64,000 nt of DNA from G965227875 sp965227875 (GTDB taxonomy: Bacteria > Pseudomonadota > Alphaproteobacteria > Rhizobiales > JAJFHC01). The stretch spans positions 4,278,001-4,342,000 of the forward strand of contig OZ245783.1 in NCBI GenBank assembly GCA_965227875.1, read 5' to 3'. This document shows positions 54,143 to 63,401 of this stretch, piece by piece; the stretch's first letter is position 1, and each line of letters starts with the position of its first letter. A program made the position numbers and the translations under genes. Under the pieces are notes generated by a model, which searched no databases, had not been told where the DNA came from, and saw only the letters and a program-made list of their open reading frames with translations.

Positions 54143-55414
54143 ATGGACAAGGTCGCGCCGCCCGGACCGTTTGCGGCATTCGAATGGATGATCGCGTGGC
54201 GCTATCTCAGAGCGCGCCGCAAGGAAGGATTCATATCCGTAATCGCCGGATTTTCCTTCCTTGGGATCATGCTGGGTGTTGCCACGCTGATCATCGTGAT
54301 GGCCGTCATGAACGGTTTCCGTACCGAACTGCTCGGCAAGATTCTCGGGGTGAACGGCCATGTCATCGCCCAGAGGTCCGGGAGCGAGCCGATCCTCGAC
54401 TACAAACGCATGGCCGAACGCTTCGAACGGGTTCCCGGTGTCATGCACGTGATTCCGCTGATCGAGGGCCAGGTCATGGCCACGGCCAACAACGTCGCGA
54501 CGGGCGCACTCGTCCGGGGTGTTCTCGCGAGCGACATTGCGGCCATGCCGAGCGTTGCCGATACCTTGAGAGCCGGTGACTACGACGGGTTCGACGAGGG
54601 CGAGGGCGTGGCCATCGGTTCGCGGCTCGCGTTCAAGATGGGCCTGTCCGTCGGCGACAACATTACCCTGATTTCGCCCCGGGGCGTCGAAACGCCCTTC
54701 GGCGTGGCGCCGCGCATCACCTCGTTTCCGGTCAAGGCGATCTTCCAGATCGGCATGTCGGAATACGACGCCGTCTTCGTTTTCATGCCGCTCGGCCTGG
54801 CGCAGGAGTATTTCGACGTCGAAGCCGCCGTCACCGCCATCGAGGTTCTCGTCGAAAAGCCCGACGAGGTGACGGACTATCGCGAGGAACTGCAGAAGGC
54901 GGCGCAAAGCGATGTGCACATTCGGACCTGGCAGGAGACCAACCAGAGCTTCTTCAACGCTTTGCAGGTCGAGCGCAACGTCATGTTCCTCATCCTCACG
55001 ATGATCGTCCTGGTCGCCGCCCTCAACATCGTCTCGGGCCTGATCATGCTGGTGAAGGACAAGGGAGCCGATATCGCGATCCTGCGCAGCATGGGGGCCA
55101 CGCGCGGGTCGGTCATGCGGATATTCTTCATTGCCGGCGCCGCTATCGGTGTCGTGGGGACGATTGCCGGATTCGTTCTTGGTCTCGTGGTCTGCCTCAA
55201 CGTCGAGTCCATCCGCCAGTTCCTGTCCTGGCTGACGAACACGGAGCTTTTCTCGCCCGAGCTCTATTTCCTCAGCCAGCTCCCCGCCGAGGTGGACGCT
55301 GGCGAGGTTGTATCTGTCGTTACAATGGCGCTCGTCCTGTCCTTCGCCGCGACCATCTATCCATCATGGCGTGCCGCCCGGCTCGATCCCGTCGAGGCGC
55401 TCCGCTATGAGTGA
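54143..55414 (+). CDS. lolC: Lipoprotein-releasing ABC transporter permease
   Basis: The 423 residues are counted from the ATG at 54143. FEWMIAWRYLRARRKEGFIS at the N-terminus and the FtsX-like membrane part (three C-terminal helices, DKGADIAILRSMGATRGSVM) identify a LolC/LolE protein, which with LolD extracts lipoproteins from the inner membrane for LolA. The lipobox-bearing secretin in this window would be a client class. It overlaps lolD by eight bases. Confidence 0.95.
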   Translation: MDKVAPPGPFAAFEWMIAWRYLRARRKEGFISVIAGFSFLGIMLGVATLIIVMAVMNGFRTELLGKILGVNGHVIAQRSGSEPILDYKRMAERFERVPGVMHVIPLIEGQVMATANNVATGALVRGVLASDIAAMPSVADTLRAGDYDGFDEGEGVAIGSRLAFKMGLSVGDNITLISPRGVETPFGVAPRITSFPVKAIFQIGMSEYDAVFVFMPLGLAQEYFDVEAAVTAIEVLVEKPDEVTDYREELQKAAQSDVHIRTWQETNQSFFNALQVERNVMFLILTMIVLVAALNIVSGLIMLVKDKGADIAILRSMGATRGSVMRIFFIAGAAIGVVGTIAGFVLGLVVCLNVESIRQFLSWLTNTELFSPELYFLSQLPAEVDAGEVVSVVTMALVLSFAATIYPSWRAARLDPVEALRYE

Positions 55415-56123
55415 CACTCCGATACTGCCGCAGAGGCAGGTTCTGCGGCTGGAGGACGTGACCCGAACCTATGATCAGGGCGGCAACAGGCTTCGCATAT
55501 TCGACAATGCGAATCTGAGCATAAGGTCGGGGGAACTGGTTGCGCTGGTCGGTCCGTCCGGTTCCGGCAAGTCGTCGCTGCTCTACATCGCCGGTCTCCT
55601 GGAAAAACCCGACAGCGGCACGGTCTACGTCAACGACGTCGCCTGCACGGACCTGTCCGACGACAGGCGAGCGGCGATCCGCCGGCTCGAGATCGGCTTC
55701 ATCTACCAGTTCCACCATCTCCTTCCGGAGTTCACTGCCCTGGAGAACGTGCAGATGCCGCAGATGATCGCGGGGCTGAGCCGGTCCCAGTCCGACGATC
55801 GCGCAAGCGGACTTCTGGCACGCCTGGGCCTCGGACATCGCCTTGATCACCGCCCAGCGCAACTCTCCGGCGGCGAACAGCAGCGGGTGGCGATCGCAAG
55901 AGCCCTCGCCAACAGCCCCGATCTTCTGCTGGGCGACGAACCGACCGGAAATCTCGACCCGAAGACCGCAGGCCAGGTTTATGCCGAACTCGTGACTCTC
56001 GTGCGCGAACAGGGCCTGACCGCGCTCATCGCGACGCACAACCTGGAACTCGCCAGCCACATGGACCGGATCATACACCTCGAAGACGGCCGCCTGGTCG
56101 AGGAGGAAAAACGCGGATCTTGA
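55407..56123 (+). CDS. lolD: Lipoprotein-releasing ABC transporter ATPase
   Basis: This 238-residue ATPase has Walker A GPSGSGKSS (49-57), the signature LSGGEQQRVAIARAL and Walker B DLLLGDEPTGNLD. The start is the ATG inside the end of lolC. The 170 bases after it show no gene. Confidence 0.96.
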   Translation: MSDTPILPQRQVLRLEDVTRTYDQGGNRLRIFDNANLSIRSGELVALVGPSGSGKSSLLYIAGLLEKPDSGTVYVNDVACTDLSDDRRAAIRRLEIGFIYQFHHLLPEFTALENVQMPQMIAGLSRSQSDDRASGLLARLGLGHRLDHRPAQLSGGEQQRVAIARALANSPDLLLGDEPTGNLDPKTAGQVYAELVTLVREQGLTALIATHNLELASHMDRIIHLEDGRLVEEEKRGS

Positions 56124-56293
56124 CGGGGGCGGCAAATTTTTGCTGGGAATTTCCGCGTCATTTTTGTCGGAACCACGGTCAGGTCATGTAAGAACTGAAG
56201 CCGATGGTGCTATGGTGTCCGAACCGTTGGGAAACTCATCGTTTGTATGTGTTCCAGGGCGCGCCCATGTCAAAAAATGCCAACAGGTGAAAC

Positions 56294-57499
56294 ATGATGC
56301 GAGTGAGAGTCACAGATTATTTTCACGGCAATCATGAGTTGGCCTTGATCAGGCAAAACGATCTGGGTTCGGGCAACGATCAGGTTGAATGTCCCGTGTG
56401 CGGTTCCGAAGATCGTCCGCGTTCAATCATGGAAATTGGTGGAACAGACTGGTCGTTTCGACCCGCGCTCGTTCAGTGCCAAGACTGCGAGGTGCTGCGC
56501 TACAGCAATGCGCCATCCGCGGATTTTTTCAATCGATACTACGAAGAACAATGGAATCGTGGCACCGAAAACCCCGACGACATTGTGATGAAACGATACT
56601 CGCGGGTAAGACGCAGAATGGCGCGCGTGGTCGAGGAATTTGGGCGCTCGGACAAGGATGCCCGAGTTTTGGACATCGGCTGTGGTACCGGTGACCTGCT
56701 CGCCGGTTTCAGGGAAATCGGTTACGAAAACCTATGGGGATGTGAGATGTCGCCTTTTCGGGTGACGGTTAGCAGCAAACGATTCCCTGGACGCATCTAC
56801 TCGGGCGGATTCGAGAACGTCCCCGACGAACTGCGGTTTGACATCATTTATGCGAATCACGTGGTTGAACACATACCTGTTCCTAGCGAAGCGTTCCAAT
56901 GGATGTGGGATCACTTGTCGGACGACGGAATCATAATAATTTCCGTACCGGACGCGTGGCATGAACCGGTTATGAACCAGGTGTTTTTTCTTCCGCACCT
57001 ACACTCGTTTTCCGCGACATCGCTTGCCAGGCTGTCGGGCGGCCGGCACCAACCGTTGTTCTGGTTGAACGATCGGGACTGGGACATTACCGCAGTGTAT
57101 TCGAAAAACGGTAATGCATCCGGACCCCCAAAGGACGGTTTTGCGACGCTGGAAGGGTTGAGCCGCAAAACGGCCGGTAGTCAGACAGAACGGATTCTTG
57201 CGCCTTTCCGCAAGGCGCTTTCCTCCCCCGGACCTCATCGATTTTCCATGAGAATGACGTACAAGTCGCATGATGCGACTGTCAGGGAGCAAGCCTTCGA
57301 GGGATTGACCGGATTTGGCAGCGTTGTTTCAAGCGTTGCCAGGTCATTTGCGCGATTGTGCTCGGGGATAGGCCAGCACCGACTTGCCCGTTCCATCGGT
57401 GACAGATTTTCCTTCGTGGGATTGAACGTCCAGCAATCAGAACGAGTTGTTCCCTTGGTGGAGCACCAGTCAGGCTCAGCAGCTTTCGATATCAAATAA
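56294..57499 (+). CDS. Class I SAM-dependent methyltransferase with zinc-ribbon-like start
   Basis: This 401-residue protein has an N-terminal pair of CxxC motifs (Cys33/Cys36 and Cys62/Cys65) that could bind zinc. The SAM motif is VLDIGCGTGDLLAGF (Asp127 region), followed by FDIIYANHVVEHIP. Similar proteins act in sugar or surface-polysaccharide pathways. It is more AT-rich than its neighbours, with codons such as AAT, TTT and ATA in places where flanking genes use GC-ending ones, as is the next gene, which suggests the pair arrived together by transfer. Confidence 0.85.
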   Translation: MMRVRVTDYFHGNHELALIRQNDLGSGNDQVECPVCGSEDRPRSIMEIGGTDWSFRPALVQCQDCEVLRYSNAPSADFFNRYYEEQWNRGTENPDDIVMKRYSRVRRRMARVVEEFGRSDKDARVLDIGCGTGDLLAGFREIGYENLWGCEMSPFRVTVSSKRFPGRIYSGGFENVPDELRFDIIYANHVVEHIPVPSEAFQWMWDHLSDDGIIIISVPDAWHEPVMNQVFFLPHLHSFSATSLARLSGGRHQPLFWLNDRDWDITAVYSKNGNASGPPKDGFATLEGLSRKTAGSQTERILAPFRKALSSPGPHRFSMRMTYKSHDATVREQAFEGLTGFGSVVSSVARSFARLCSGIGQHRLARSIGDRFSFVGLNVQQSERVVPLVEHQSGSAAFDIK

Positions 57500-57554
57500 C
57501 GATACCTGCCGGGCGCTTTCCCGTTTCATGAATTCAAATCGTTGATGTGTCTTG

Positions 57555-58724
57555 ATGAGTAGAAGTGACATTTATAGTTTGAACGCATCGAACGTGCGTA
57601 ATCTGATGTACACGTATCTCTTCCGGCGCTGGAATGGGTACGATCTGGGGAAACGGTTCGGTAACGTACCTTTCGCGTTGCGTTCAGAGTCGGTCGTGGT
57701 TCACGAACAATTTGAGCCACTCGTGCCATTTGCGGAGGACCGTCCATTCGGTCTGCCAGAAGGCATAGTCTGGGACACTAATCCACCGTTTCCAAAGCAG
57801 CTCTGCTCAATGATCGGGGTGTCCGAAGGCAGTGTGGATGCCGAAGGCTTCGTTTTCGATGAGAAGGGTTGGCCGGTGGAAGGCGCCTGTCATGCGCAGG
57901 CCCAAATGCTCAGGTATCGCTGGAAAAGGCGCAAGGACGGCATAAACGCGAGCTACATGCAGGCGCTCTCACAGCCTCGAAAGTTCGACGGTCGGATCAT
58001 TGCCGTCACTGCGTCGACGCAACATTGCTATTATCATTGGATGATGGATGTCCTCCCTCGATTGATGAGGGCTCTGGCGATCCTTCGACCTGACGATGTC
58101 ATCTACATGCAGACGAACAAGTTTCGATTCCAGCGGGATACTCTGAAGTATTTCGGCGATTTTTCGGACCAGTTCGTGGATGCGGATGAGAATCCATGGG
58201 TGCAGGGGCGGGAGATCGTCGTCCCATGCCATCAGGTGCTGAACGGTTACAGGTACAATTCATGGGTTCTGGATTGTCTCAGGGACCGGTTCATTTCGCC
58301 GAGCGATCAGTCGCGGGACGATGAAAAATTGAGAATATACGTCTCGAGAGCGCGTGCTGGCACGAGGCGAGTTGTCAACGAGGATGACGTGTTTGGACGT
58401 CTCGAGCCGCTCGGCTTCCAGAAGGTGATTTCAGAGGAACTCTCATTCGCTCAACAAGTGGAGTTGTTTCGACGGTCAGAGGCGATTGTGGCACCTCACG
58501 GTGCGGGGCTTACAAACATTGTCTTTAGCGATCCGGGATCCAAAGTTCTCGAATTGTTCCCGGCCAGATCGGTAGACGCCTATCACAGACTTTCGGTTGC
58601 GATGGGACACGAATATGCTTTCGTCAAGAAGCCGAAACACCGACGGCGTAGGCGGGCGAACGAGAATTTCGACGTCAACCTCGATCATCTCGATCAAGCG
58701 TTAAATCACCTAGAAATCCGCTAG
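57555..58724 (+). CDS. GT61-family glycosyltransferase
   Basis: The 389 residues are counted from the ATG at 57555. The DUF563/GT61 signature is seen in SFAQQVELFRRSEAIVAPHG, then AGLTNIVFSDPGSKVLELFP, with TQHCYYHWMMDVLPRLMRAL upstream. Such enzymes add sugars to polysaccharides or glycoproteins; the acceptor is unknown. It shares the lower GC content of the methyltransferase gene ahead of it. Confidence 0.88.
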   Translation: MSRSDIYSLNASNVRNLMYTYLFRRWNGYDLGKRFGNVPFALRSESVVVHEQFEPLVPFAEDRPFGLPEGIVWDTNPPFPKQLCSMIGVSEGSVDAEGFVFDEKGWPVEGACHAQAQMLRYRWKRRKDGINASYMQALSQPRKFDGRIIAVTASTQHCYYHWMMDVLPRLMRALAILRPDDVIYMQTNKFRFQRDTLKYFGDFSDQFVDADENPWVQGREIVVPCHQVLNGYRYNSWVLDCLRDRFISPSDQSRDDEKLRIYVSRARAGTRRVVNEDDVFGRLEPLGFQKVISEELSFAQQVELFRRSEAIVAPHGAGLTNIVFSDPGSKVLELFPARSVDAYHRLSVAMGHEYAFVKKPKHRRRRRANENFDVNLDHLDQALNHLEIR

Positions 58725-58828
58725 GACCCCTGCATTTCCAACCGTAGTTCTGCTCATCGCCTGACAGCTTGACAAAAAGAACAAAACATGAACAAATAGC
58801 GTATCAGTTGCGTTGAGTGAGGTTTGTC

Positions 58829-58927
58829 ATGCGCGTTTTTGTCAGGGAATCTGCGGCGTTCGGTGCGATGGGACTTTTTACCGGCATGGTCGCCTTGTGG
58901 GCCTCCGTTCTGCCTCGGCTGTTCTGA
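58829..58927 (+). CDS. Possible 32-residue membrane peptide
   Basis: ATG with GAGG upstream opens a short frame with one hydrophobic helix (FGAMGLFTGMVALWASVLP). It may be a real small membrane protein or chance. Confidence 0.3.
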   Translation: MRVFVRESAAFGAMGLFTGMVALWASVLPRLF

Positions 58928-59007
58928 AGCGAGTGTGGGGCGTTTTCCACGGGTAAGTGGCCCGGATCGGGGTGACACGACTCGGTGTTTGCCCGATCAT
59001 GGGAGGC

Positions 59008-62000
59008 ATGGAACAGTCTCCCGCCCCACAGAATGCGTCCGGCAACACCCCCGGGTTCATCCACCTGCGGACCCATTCTGCCTATTCGCTTCTGGAAGGT
59101 GCCTTGCACATCAAGGCGCTCGCAGGCCTATGCAAGGAACTGTCCATGCCTGCGGTGGCACTGACCGACACGGGAAATCTCTTCGGGACGCTCGAGTTTT
59201 CCGAAACCATGGCGGCAAACGGGATCCAGCCGATCGTCGGCATGACGCTGGCGGTGGACTTCGGGGACGACGCCAACGCACAGGGGCGCCATCGGGCCCA
59301 CGCCGGTCATGACGGCTACTCCAGCCTTGTTCTTCTCGCAAAGGACGAAGAGGGTTACGGCAACCTGCTCAAGCTCTGCAGTGCGTCCTTCCTCGAGTCG
59401 GACGCGGCCGAACGTCCGCATGTGGCATATGCCGACCTGGAGCGTCATGCAGCGGGCCTGATCGCCCTGACGGGCGGCGCGGCCGGTCCGGTCGACCAGG
59501 CCGTACTCGCGCGCCAGCCTGATCTTGCGGAGAACCGGCTTCTCAATCTGCGCGGCTTGTTCCCGGACCGCCTGTATGTCGAACTTCAGCGACATGACAC
59601 GGCCGAGGAGCGCGAGACGGAGCCGGTCTTGCTCGATCTCGCCTATCGCCACGGCATCCCCATCGTCGCGACGAACGAACCGTTTTTTGCCCGGTCCGAA
59701 GACTTCGAGGCCCATGACGCGCTGATCTGCATTTCGGAGGGCACGGCCGTCAGCGTCGAGGACCGCCGTCGGCTCACACCGGAACACTATTTCAAGTCGG
59801 CGCCGGAAATGATCGCACGCTTCGCCGACCTGCCCGAGGCGATCGAGAACACCGTCGAGATCGCCCGCCGCTGCGCCTACCGGCCGGAACTACGCGACCC
59901 GATCCTTCCGAATTTTTCCGTCGGCGGCGAGGAACTCGACGAAGCCGACGAACTCCGGCGGCAGGCGACGGAAGGTCTCGCCCGGCGGCTCGATTCGGCC
60001 GGCATTGCCGAGGGGTATTCCGCCGACGACTACAGGAAACGGCTGGATTTCGAGCTCGACGTCATCATCACGATGAAGTTTCCCGGCTATTTCCTCATCG
60101 TCGCCGATTTCATCAAGTGGGCGAAGGCCCGCGATATCCCTGTCGGACCCGGCCGCGGGTCCGGGGCTGGTTCGGTCGTCGCGTGGGCGCTGACGATCAC
60201 GGACCTCGATCCGCTCCGGTTCGGCCTGCTGTTCGAACGCTTTCTCAATCCCGAACGCGTGTCCATGCCGGACTTCGATATCGACTTCTGCCAGGACCGG
60301 CGGGACGAGGTCATCGCCTACGTCCAGGAAAAGTATGGCGCCGACCAGGTGGCCCAGATCATTACCTTCGGGAAACTCCAGGCGCGCGCCGTGCTGAGGG
60401 ACGTGGGCCGCGTGCTGCAGTTGCCCTACGGCCAGGTCGACCGGTTGTGCAAGCTCATTCCCAACAATCCCGCCAATCCGGTCACCCTGCAGCAGGCCAT
60501 CGAATCCGAAAGCCGTCTTCAGGAAGAGCGCGACGGTGACGAAACCGTCGACCAGATGCTGAAGGTGGGGCTGCGTCTCGAGGGTCTTTACCGCCATGCG
60601 TCCACCCACGCCGCGGGCGTCGTCATCGGTGACCGGCGCCTGGACGAGCTCGTGCCACTCTATCGCGATCCGCGGTCCGACATGCCGGTTACCCAGTTCA
60701 ACATGAAATGGGTGGAAAAAGCCGGGCTCGTGAAGTTCGATTTTCTCGGCCTGAAGACGCTCACGGTCCTCGAAACGGCGAAGAAACTCGTGGCGGACAA
60801 GGGCGTGGATCTCGACCTGTCGAACCTGCCCCTGGACGACGACGGGACGTACAGGATGCTTTCCAGGGGCGATACGGTCGGCGTGTTCCAGCTTGAAAGT
60901 TCGGGCATGCGCGATGTGCTGCGCAAGCTCAAACCCGACCGGTTCGAAGACATCATCGCCCTCGTGGCGCTCTACCGTCCCGGCCCGATGGACAACATTC
61001 CCACGTACATCTCCTGCAAGAACGGGCGCGAACAGGCCGACTATCTCCATCCTTGGCTCGAGACGATTCTCAAGGAGACCCATGGCGTCATCATCTACCA
61101 GGAACAGGTGATGCAGATCGCGCAGGTGCTCTCCGGCTACTCGCTCGGCGAAGCCGACCTGCTGCGGCGCGCGATGGGCAAGAAGATCCAGGCGGAAATG
61201 GACATGCAGAAGACCCGCTTCGTCGAAGGCGCGGTCGAGAAAGGTGTCGCCCTGGCGCAGGCGGAGCATATTTTCGAACTGGTGAACAAGTTCGCCGGTT
61301 ACGGCTTCAACAAGAGCCATGCCGCCGCGTATGCCCTGGTCGCCTACCAGACCGCCTATCTGAAGGCCAACCATCCGGTGGAGTTCATGGCCGCGTCGAT
61401 GACCCTCGATTCCGGCAACACCGACAAGCTCTACGTGTTCAAGCAGGAAGTCGACCGGATGGATATCCGGCTGCTGCCGCCGTCGGTCAACCGCTCCGGC
61501 GTGGGCTTCCGCGTCGAGGACGGGGCGATACGCTATGCGCTCGCCGCCCTGAAGAACGTCGGGACCCATGCGGTGCGCCACATCGAGGAGGAAGCGGAGC
61601 GGAAACCCTTCGATACGCTGGCGGATTTTGCCACGCGGCTCAATCCGCGTGTCGTCAACAAACGGGCGCTTGAGAGCCTGGCCAAGGCCGGCGCGTTCGA
61701 CGAATTGAACGAGAACCGCGCCCAGGTGCTCGATGGCGTCGAGCGGATCCTGGGCGTGGCCGGACGGTCGACCGACGACCGGGAGCAGGGGCAGAACGAC
61801 CTCTTCGGAGGTTCCGAGGAGGTCGAACGGCTGTCCCTCGATCCGGGCGTCGAGCCTTGGATGCCCATGGAGCGCCTGACGAACGAATTCGATGCCGTCG
61901 GTTTTTTCATATCCGGGCATCCACTCGACGAGTACAGCACGGCGCTGAAACGCCGGGGCGTCGTGTCCTGGCAGGAGTTCTCGACCAATGTGCGCGCCAG

Positions 62001-62487
62001 GAAGGCGAGCGCGGCCAAACTCGCCGGGACAGTGGCCTACCGGCAGGAGAGACGGTCCAAGAACGGCAACCGGTTTGCCTTCGCCGGCTTCTCGGATCCG
62101 ACCGGGCAGTTCGAGGCCATTGTTTTCTCCGACACGCTCGCCGTCGCGCGGGACGTGCTTGTCCAGGGCAACGCGGTCATCGCGACGGTCGAGGCGGAAC
62201 TCGACGGCGAGGAGATCCGGCTTCGCCTGCAGTCGGTGCAGGCCATCGACGAGAAGGCCATGACCATCGAATCGGGCCTCAAGATCTTCGTCGACAAGAC
62301 CGATCCCATCGAGAGCATCTGTGCGCGCCTGAAAACCGGTGGAAGTGCGCCTATCCTGTTCGTCGCCAGCGTCGACAACGGCTTGCGGGAGGTGGAAATC
62401 GACCTCGGTTCGCAGTTCACGGTGACGCCCCAGGTCAAGGGCGCCATCAAGTCCGTGCCGGGGGTGCTCGACGTCCAGGAGATCTGA
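59008..62487 (+). CDS. dnaE: DNA polymerase III alpha subunit
   Basis: This replicative polymerase is about 1159 residues. It has an N-terminal PHP domain (FIHLRTHSAYSLLEGALHIK), the palm with PGRGSGAGSVVAWALTITDL and the catalytic Asp pair in MPDFDIDFCQDRRDE, then a helix-hairpin-helix and an OB domain at the C-terminus. The start is uncertain: ATGs at 58999 and 59008 and a GTG at 58957 are all in frame. None has a well-placed ribosome-binding site; GGGAGG lies too near 59008. I chose 59008. Confidence 0.96.
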   Translation: MEQSPAPQNASGNTPGFIHLRTHSAYSLLEGALHIKALAGLCKELSMPAVALTDTGNLFGTLEFSETMAANGIQPIVGMTLAVDFGDDANAQGRHRAHAGHDGYSSLVLLAKDEEGYGNLLKLCSASFLESDAAERPHVAYADLERHAAGLIALTGGAAGPVDQAVLARQPDLAENRLLNLRGLFPDRLYVELQRHDTAEERETEPVLLDLAYRHGIPIVATNEPFFARSEDFEAHDALICISEGTAVSVEDRRRLTPEHYFKSAPEMIARFADLPEAIENTVEIARRCAYRPELRDPILPNFSVGGEELDEADELRRQATEGLARRLDSAGIAEGYSADDYRKRLDFELDVIITMKFPGYFLIVADFIKWAKARDIPVGPGRGSGAGSVVAWALTITDLDPLRFGLLFERFLNPERVSMPDFDIDFCQDRRDEVIAYVQEKYGADQVAQIITFGKLQARAVLRDVGRVLQLPYGQVDRLCKLIPNNPANPVTLQQAIESESRLQEERDGDETVDQMLKVGLRLEGLYRHASTHAAGVVIGDRRLDELVPLYRDPRSDMPVTQFNMKWVEKAGLVKFDFLGLKTLTVLETAKKLVADKGVDLDLSNLPLDDDGTYRMLSRGDTVGVFQLESSGMRDVLRKLKPDRFEDIIALVALYRPGPMDNIPTYISCKNGREQADYLHPWLETILKETHGVIIYQEQVMQIAQVLSGYSLGEADLLRRAMGKKIQAEMDMQKTRFVEGAVEKGVALAQAEHIFELVNKFAGYGFNKSHAAAYALVAYQTAYLKANHPVEFMAASMTLDSGNTDKLYVFKQEVDRMDIRLLPPSVNRSGVGFRVEDGAIRYALAALKNVGTHAVRHIEEEAERKPFDTLADFATRLNPRVVNKRALESLAKAGAFDELNENRAQVLDGVERILGVAGRSTDDREQGQNDLFGGSEEVERLSLDPGVEPWMPMERLTNEFDAVGFFISGHPLDEYSTALKRRGVVSWQEFSTNVRARKASAAKLAGTVAYRQERRSKNGNRFAFAGFSDPTGQFEAIVFSDTLAVARDVLVQGNAVIATVEAELDGEEIRLRLQSVQAIDEKAMTIESGLKIFVDKTDPIESICARLKTGGSAPILFVASVDNGLREVEIDLGSQFTVTPQVKGAIKSVPGVLDVQEI

Positions 62488-62566
62488 TCTCCGGAACATG
62501 AAACGGGTCGCTGGACCCCCTTTCCACGGGTATCCGGGTTTCTGTCATCCAACGACAGGAGCTCCC

Positions 62567-63322
62567 ATGGAACTGAACGAGAAGACCATCATTGTCACCG
62601 GTGCGAGCAGCGGGATCGGCGCATCCGCAGCGCGCATCTTCGCTGAGGAAGGCGCGAATGTCGTGCTCGGGGCGCGGCGGAAGGACGAACTCGCCGCGCT
62701 GGCCGGTCGCATCAACGGCGGCAATGGCCGGGCCGTTTATCTGCAGGGCGACGTCACCGAGGCCGCCTATGGCGAGGCCCTGACGGACCTTGCCTTGCGC
62801 GAATTCGGCGGGCTTCACGGTGCCTTCAACAATGCAGGTACCCTGGGAGACATGTCTCCGGCACCTGAAATGCCGGAGGAAAACTGGCGTTTCGTCCTCG
62901 ATACCAACCTGACCAGTGCGTTCCTGCTTGCGAAGGCGCAGATACCTGCGCTCCGGGCTGCTGGTGGCGGCGCCATCGTTTTCACGTCCTCATTCGTGGG
63001 AATCAGCAATGGCGGCCTGCCGGGCATGGCTGCCTACGCTGCGTCCAAGGCCGGATTGATGGGCCTGACGCGCTCGCTTGCCGCCGAGCACGCAGGGGAG
63101 GGCATTCGCGTGAACGCCCTTTTGCCGGGTGGAACGCACACCGCCATGGCCGGCGAAGATCCCGACGTCCTCGCCTATATCGGCGGGCTTCATCCGCTCA
63201 AGCGCCTCGCGCAGCCGCAGGAAATTGCCCATGCAGCGCTTTTCCTGCTGTCTGACAGGGCGAGTTTCGTGACGGGAAGTCCGCTGGTGGCCGATGGCGG
63301 GATATCGGTCCGGCTGGCGTGA
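62567..63322 (+). CDS. SDR-family oxidoreductase
   Basis: This 251-residue short-chain dehydrogenase has cofactor loop TGASSGIG (11-18), NNAG near 88-91 and catalytic Ser142, Tyr157 and Lys161 (YAASK). AGGAG precedes the ATG. The substrate cannot be told from the sequence. Confidence 0.92.
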   Translation: MELNEKTIIVTGASSGIGASAARIFAEEGANVVLGARRKDELAALAGRINGGNGRAVYLQGDVTEAAYGEALTDLALREFGGLHGAFNNAGTLGDMSPAPEMPEENWRFVLDTNLTSAFLLAKAQIPALRAAGGGAIVFTSSFVGISNGGLPGMAAYAASKAGLMGLTRSLAAEHAGEGIRVNALLPGGTHTAMAGEDPDVLAYIGGLHPLKRLAQPQEIAHAALFLLSDRASFVTGSPLVADGGISVRLA

Positions 63323-63347
63323 AGGACGGCGGAACCGTAGAAAGTGA

Positions 63348-63381
63348 AACCGCCGCGCGACAGGAAAATCGCGCGGCGGTT
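63348..63381. terminator. Hairpin between convergent SDR and BCCT genes
   Basis: A perfect 13-bp GC-rich stem (AACCGCCGCGCGA and its complement) around an 8-nt loop lies between the two converging genes. The T run is short. Confidence 0.7.
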
Positions 63382-63401
63382 CGCTCATTGTGCCAAGCCG
63401 A

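Noticed and set aside
59890..62499. A leftward protein of about 870 residues opposite dnaE
   Set aside because: It is an antisense frame kept open by high GC content; dnaE motifs on the other strand are complete.
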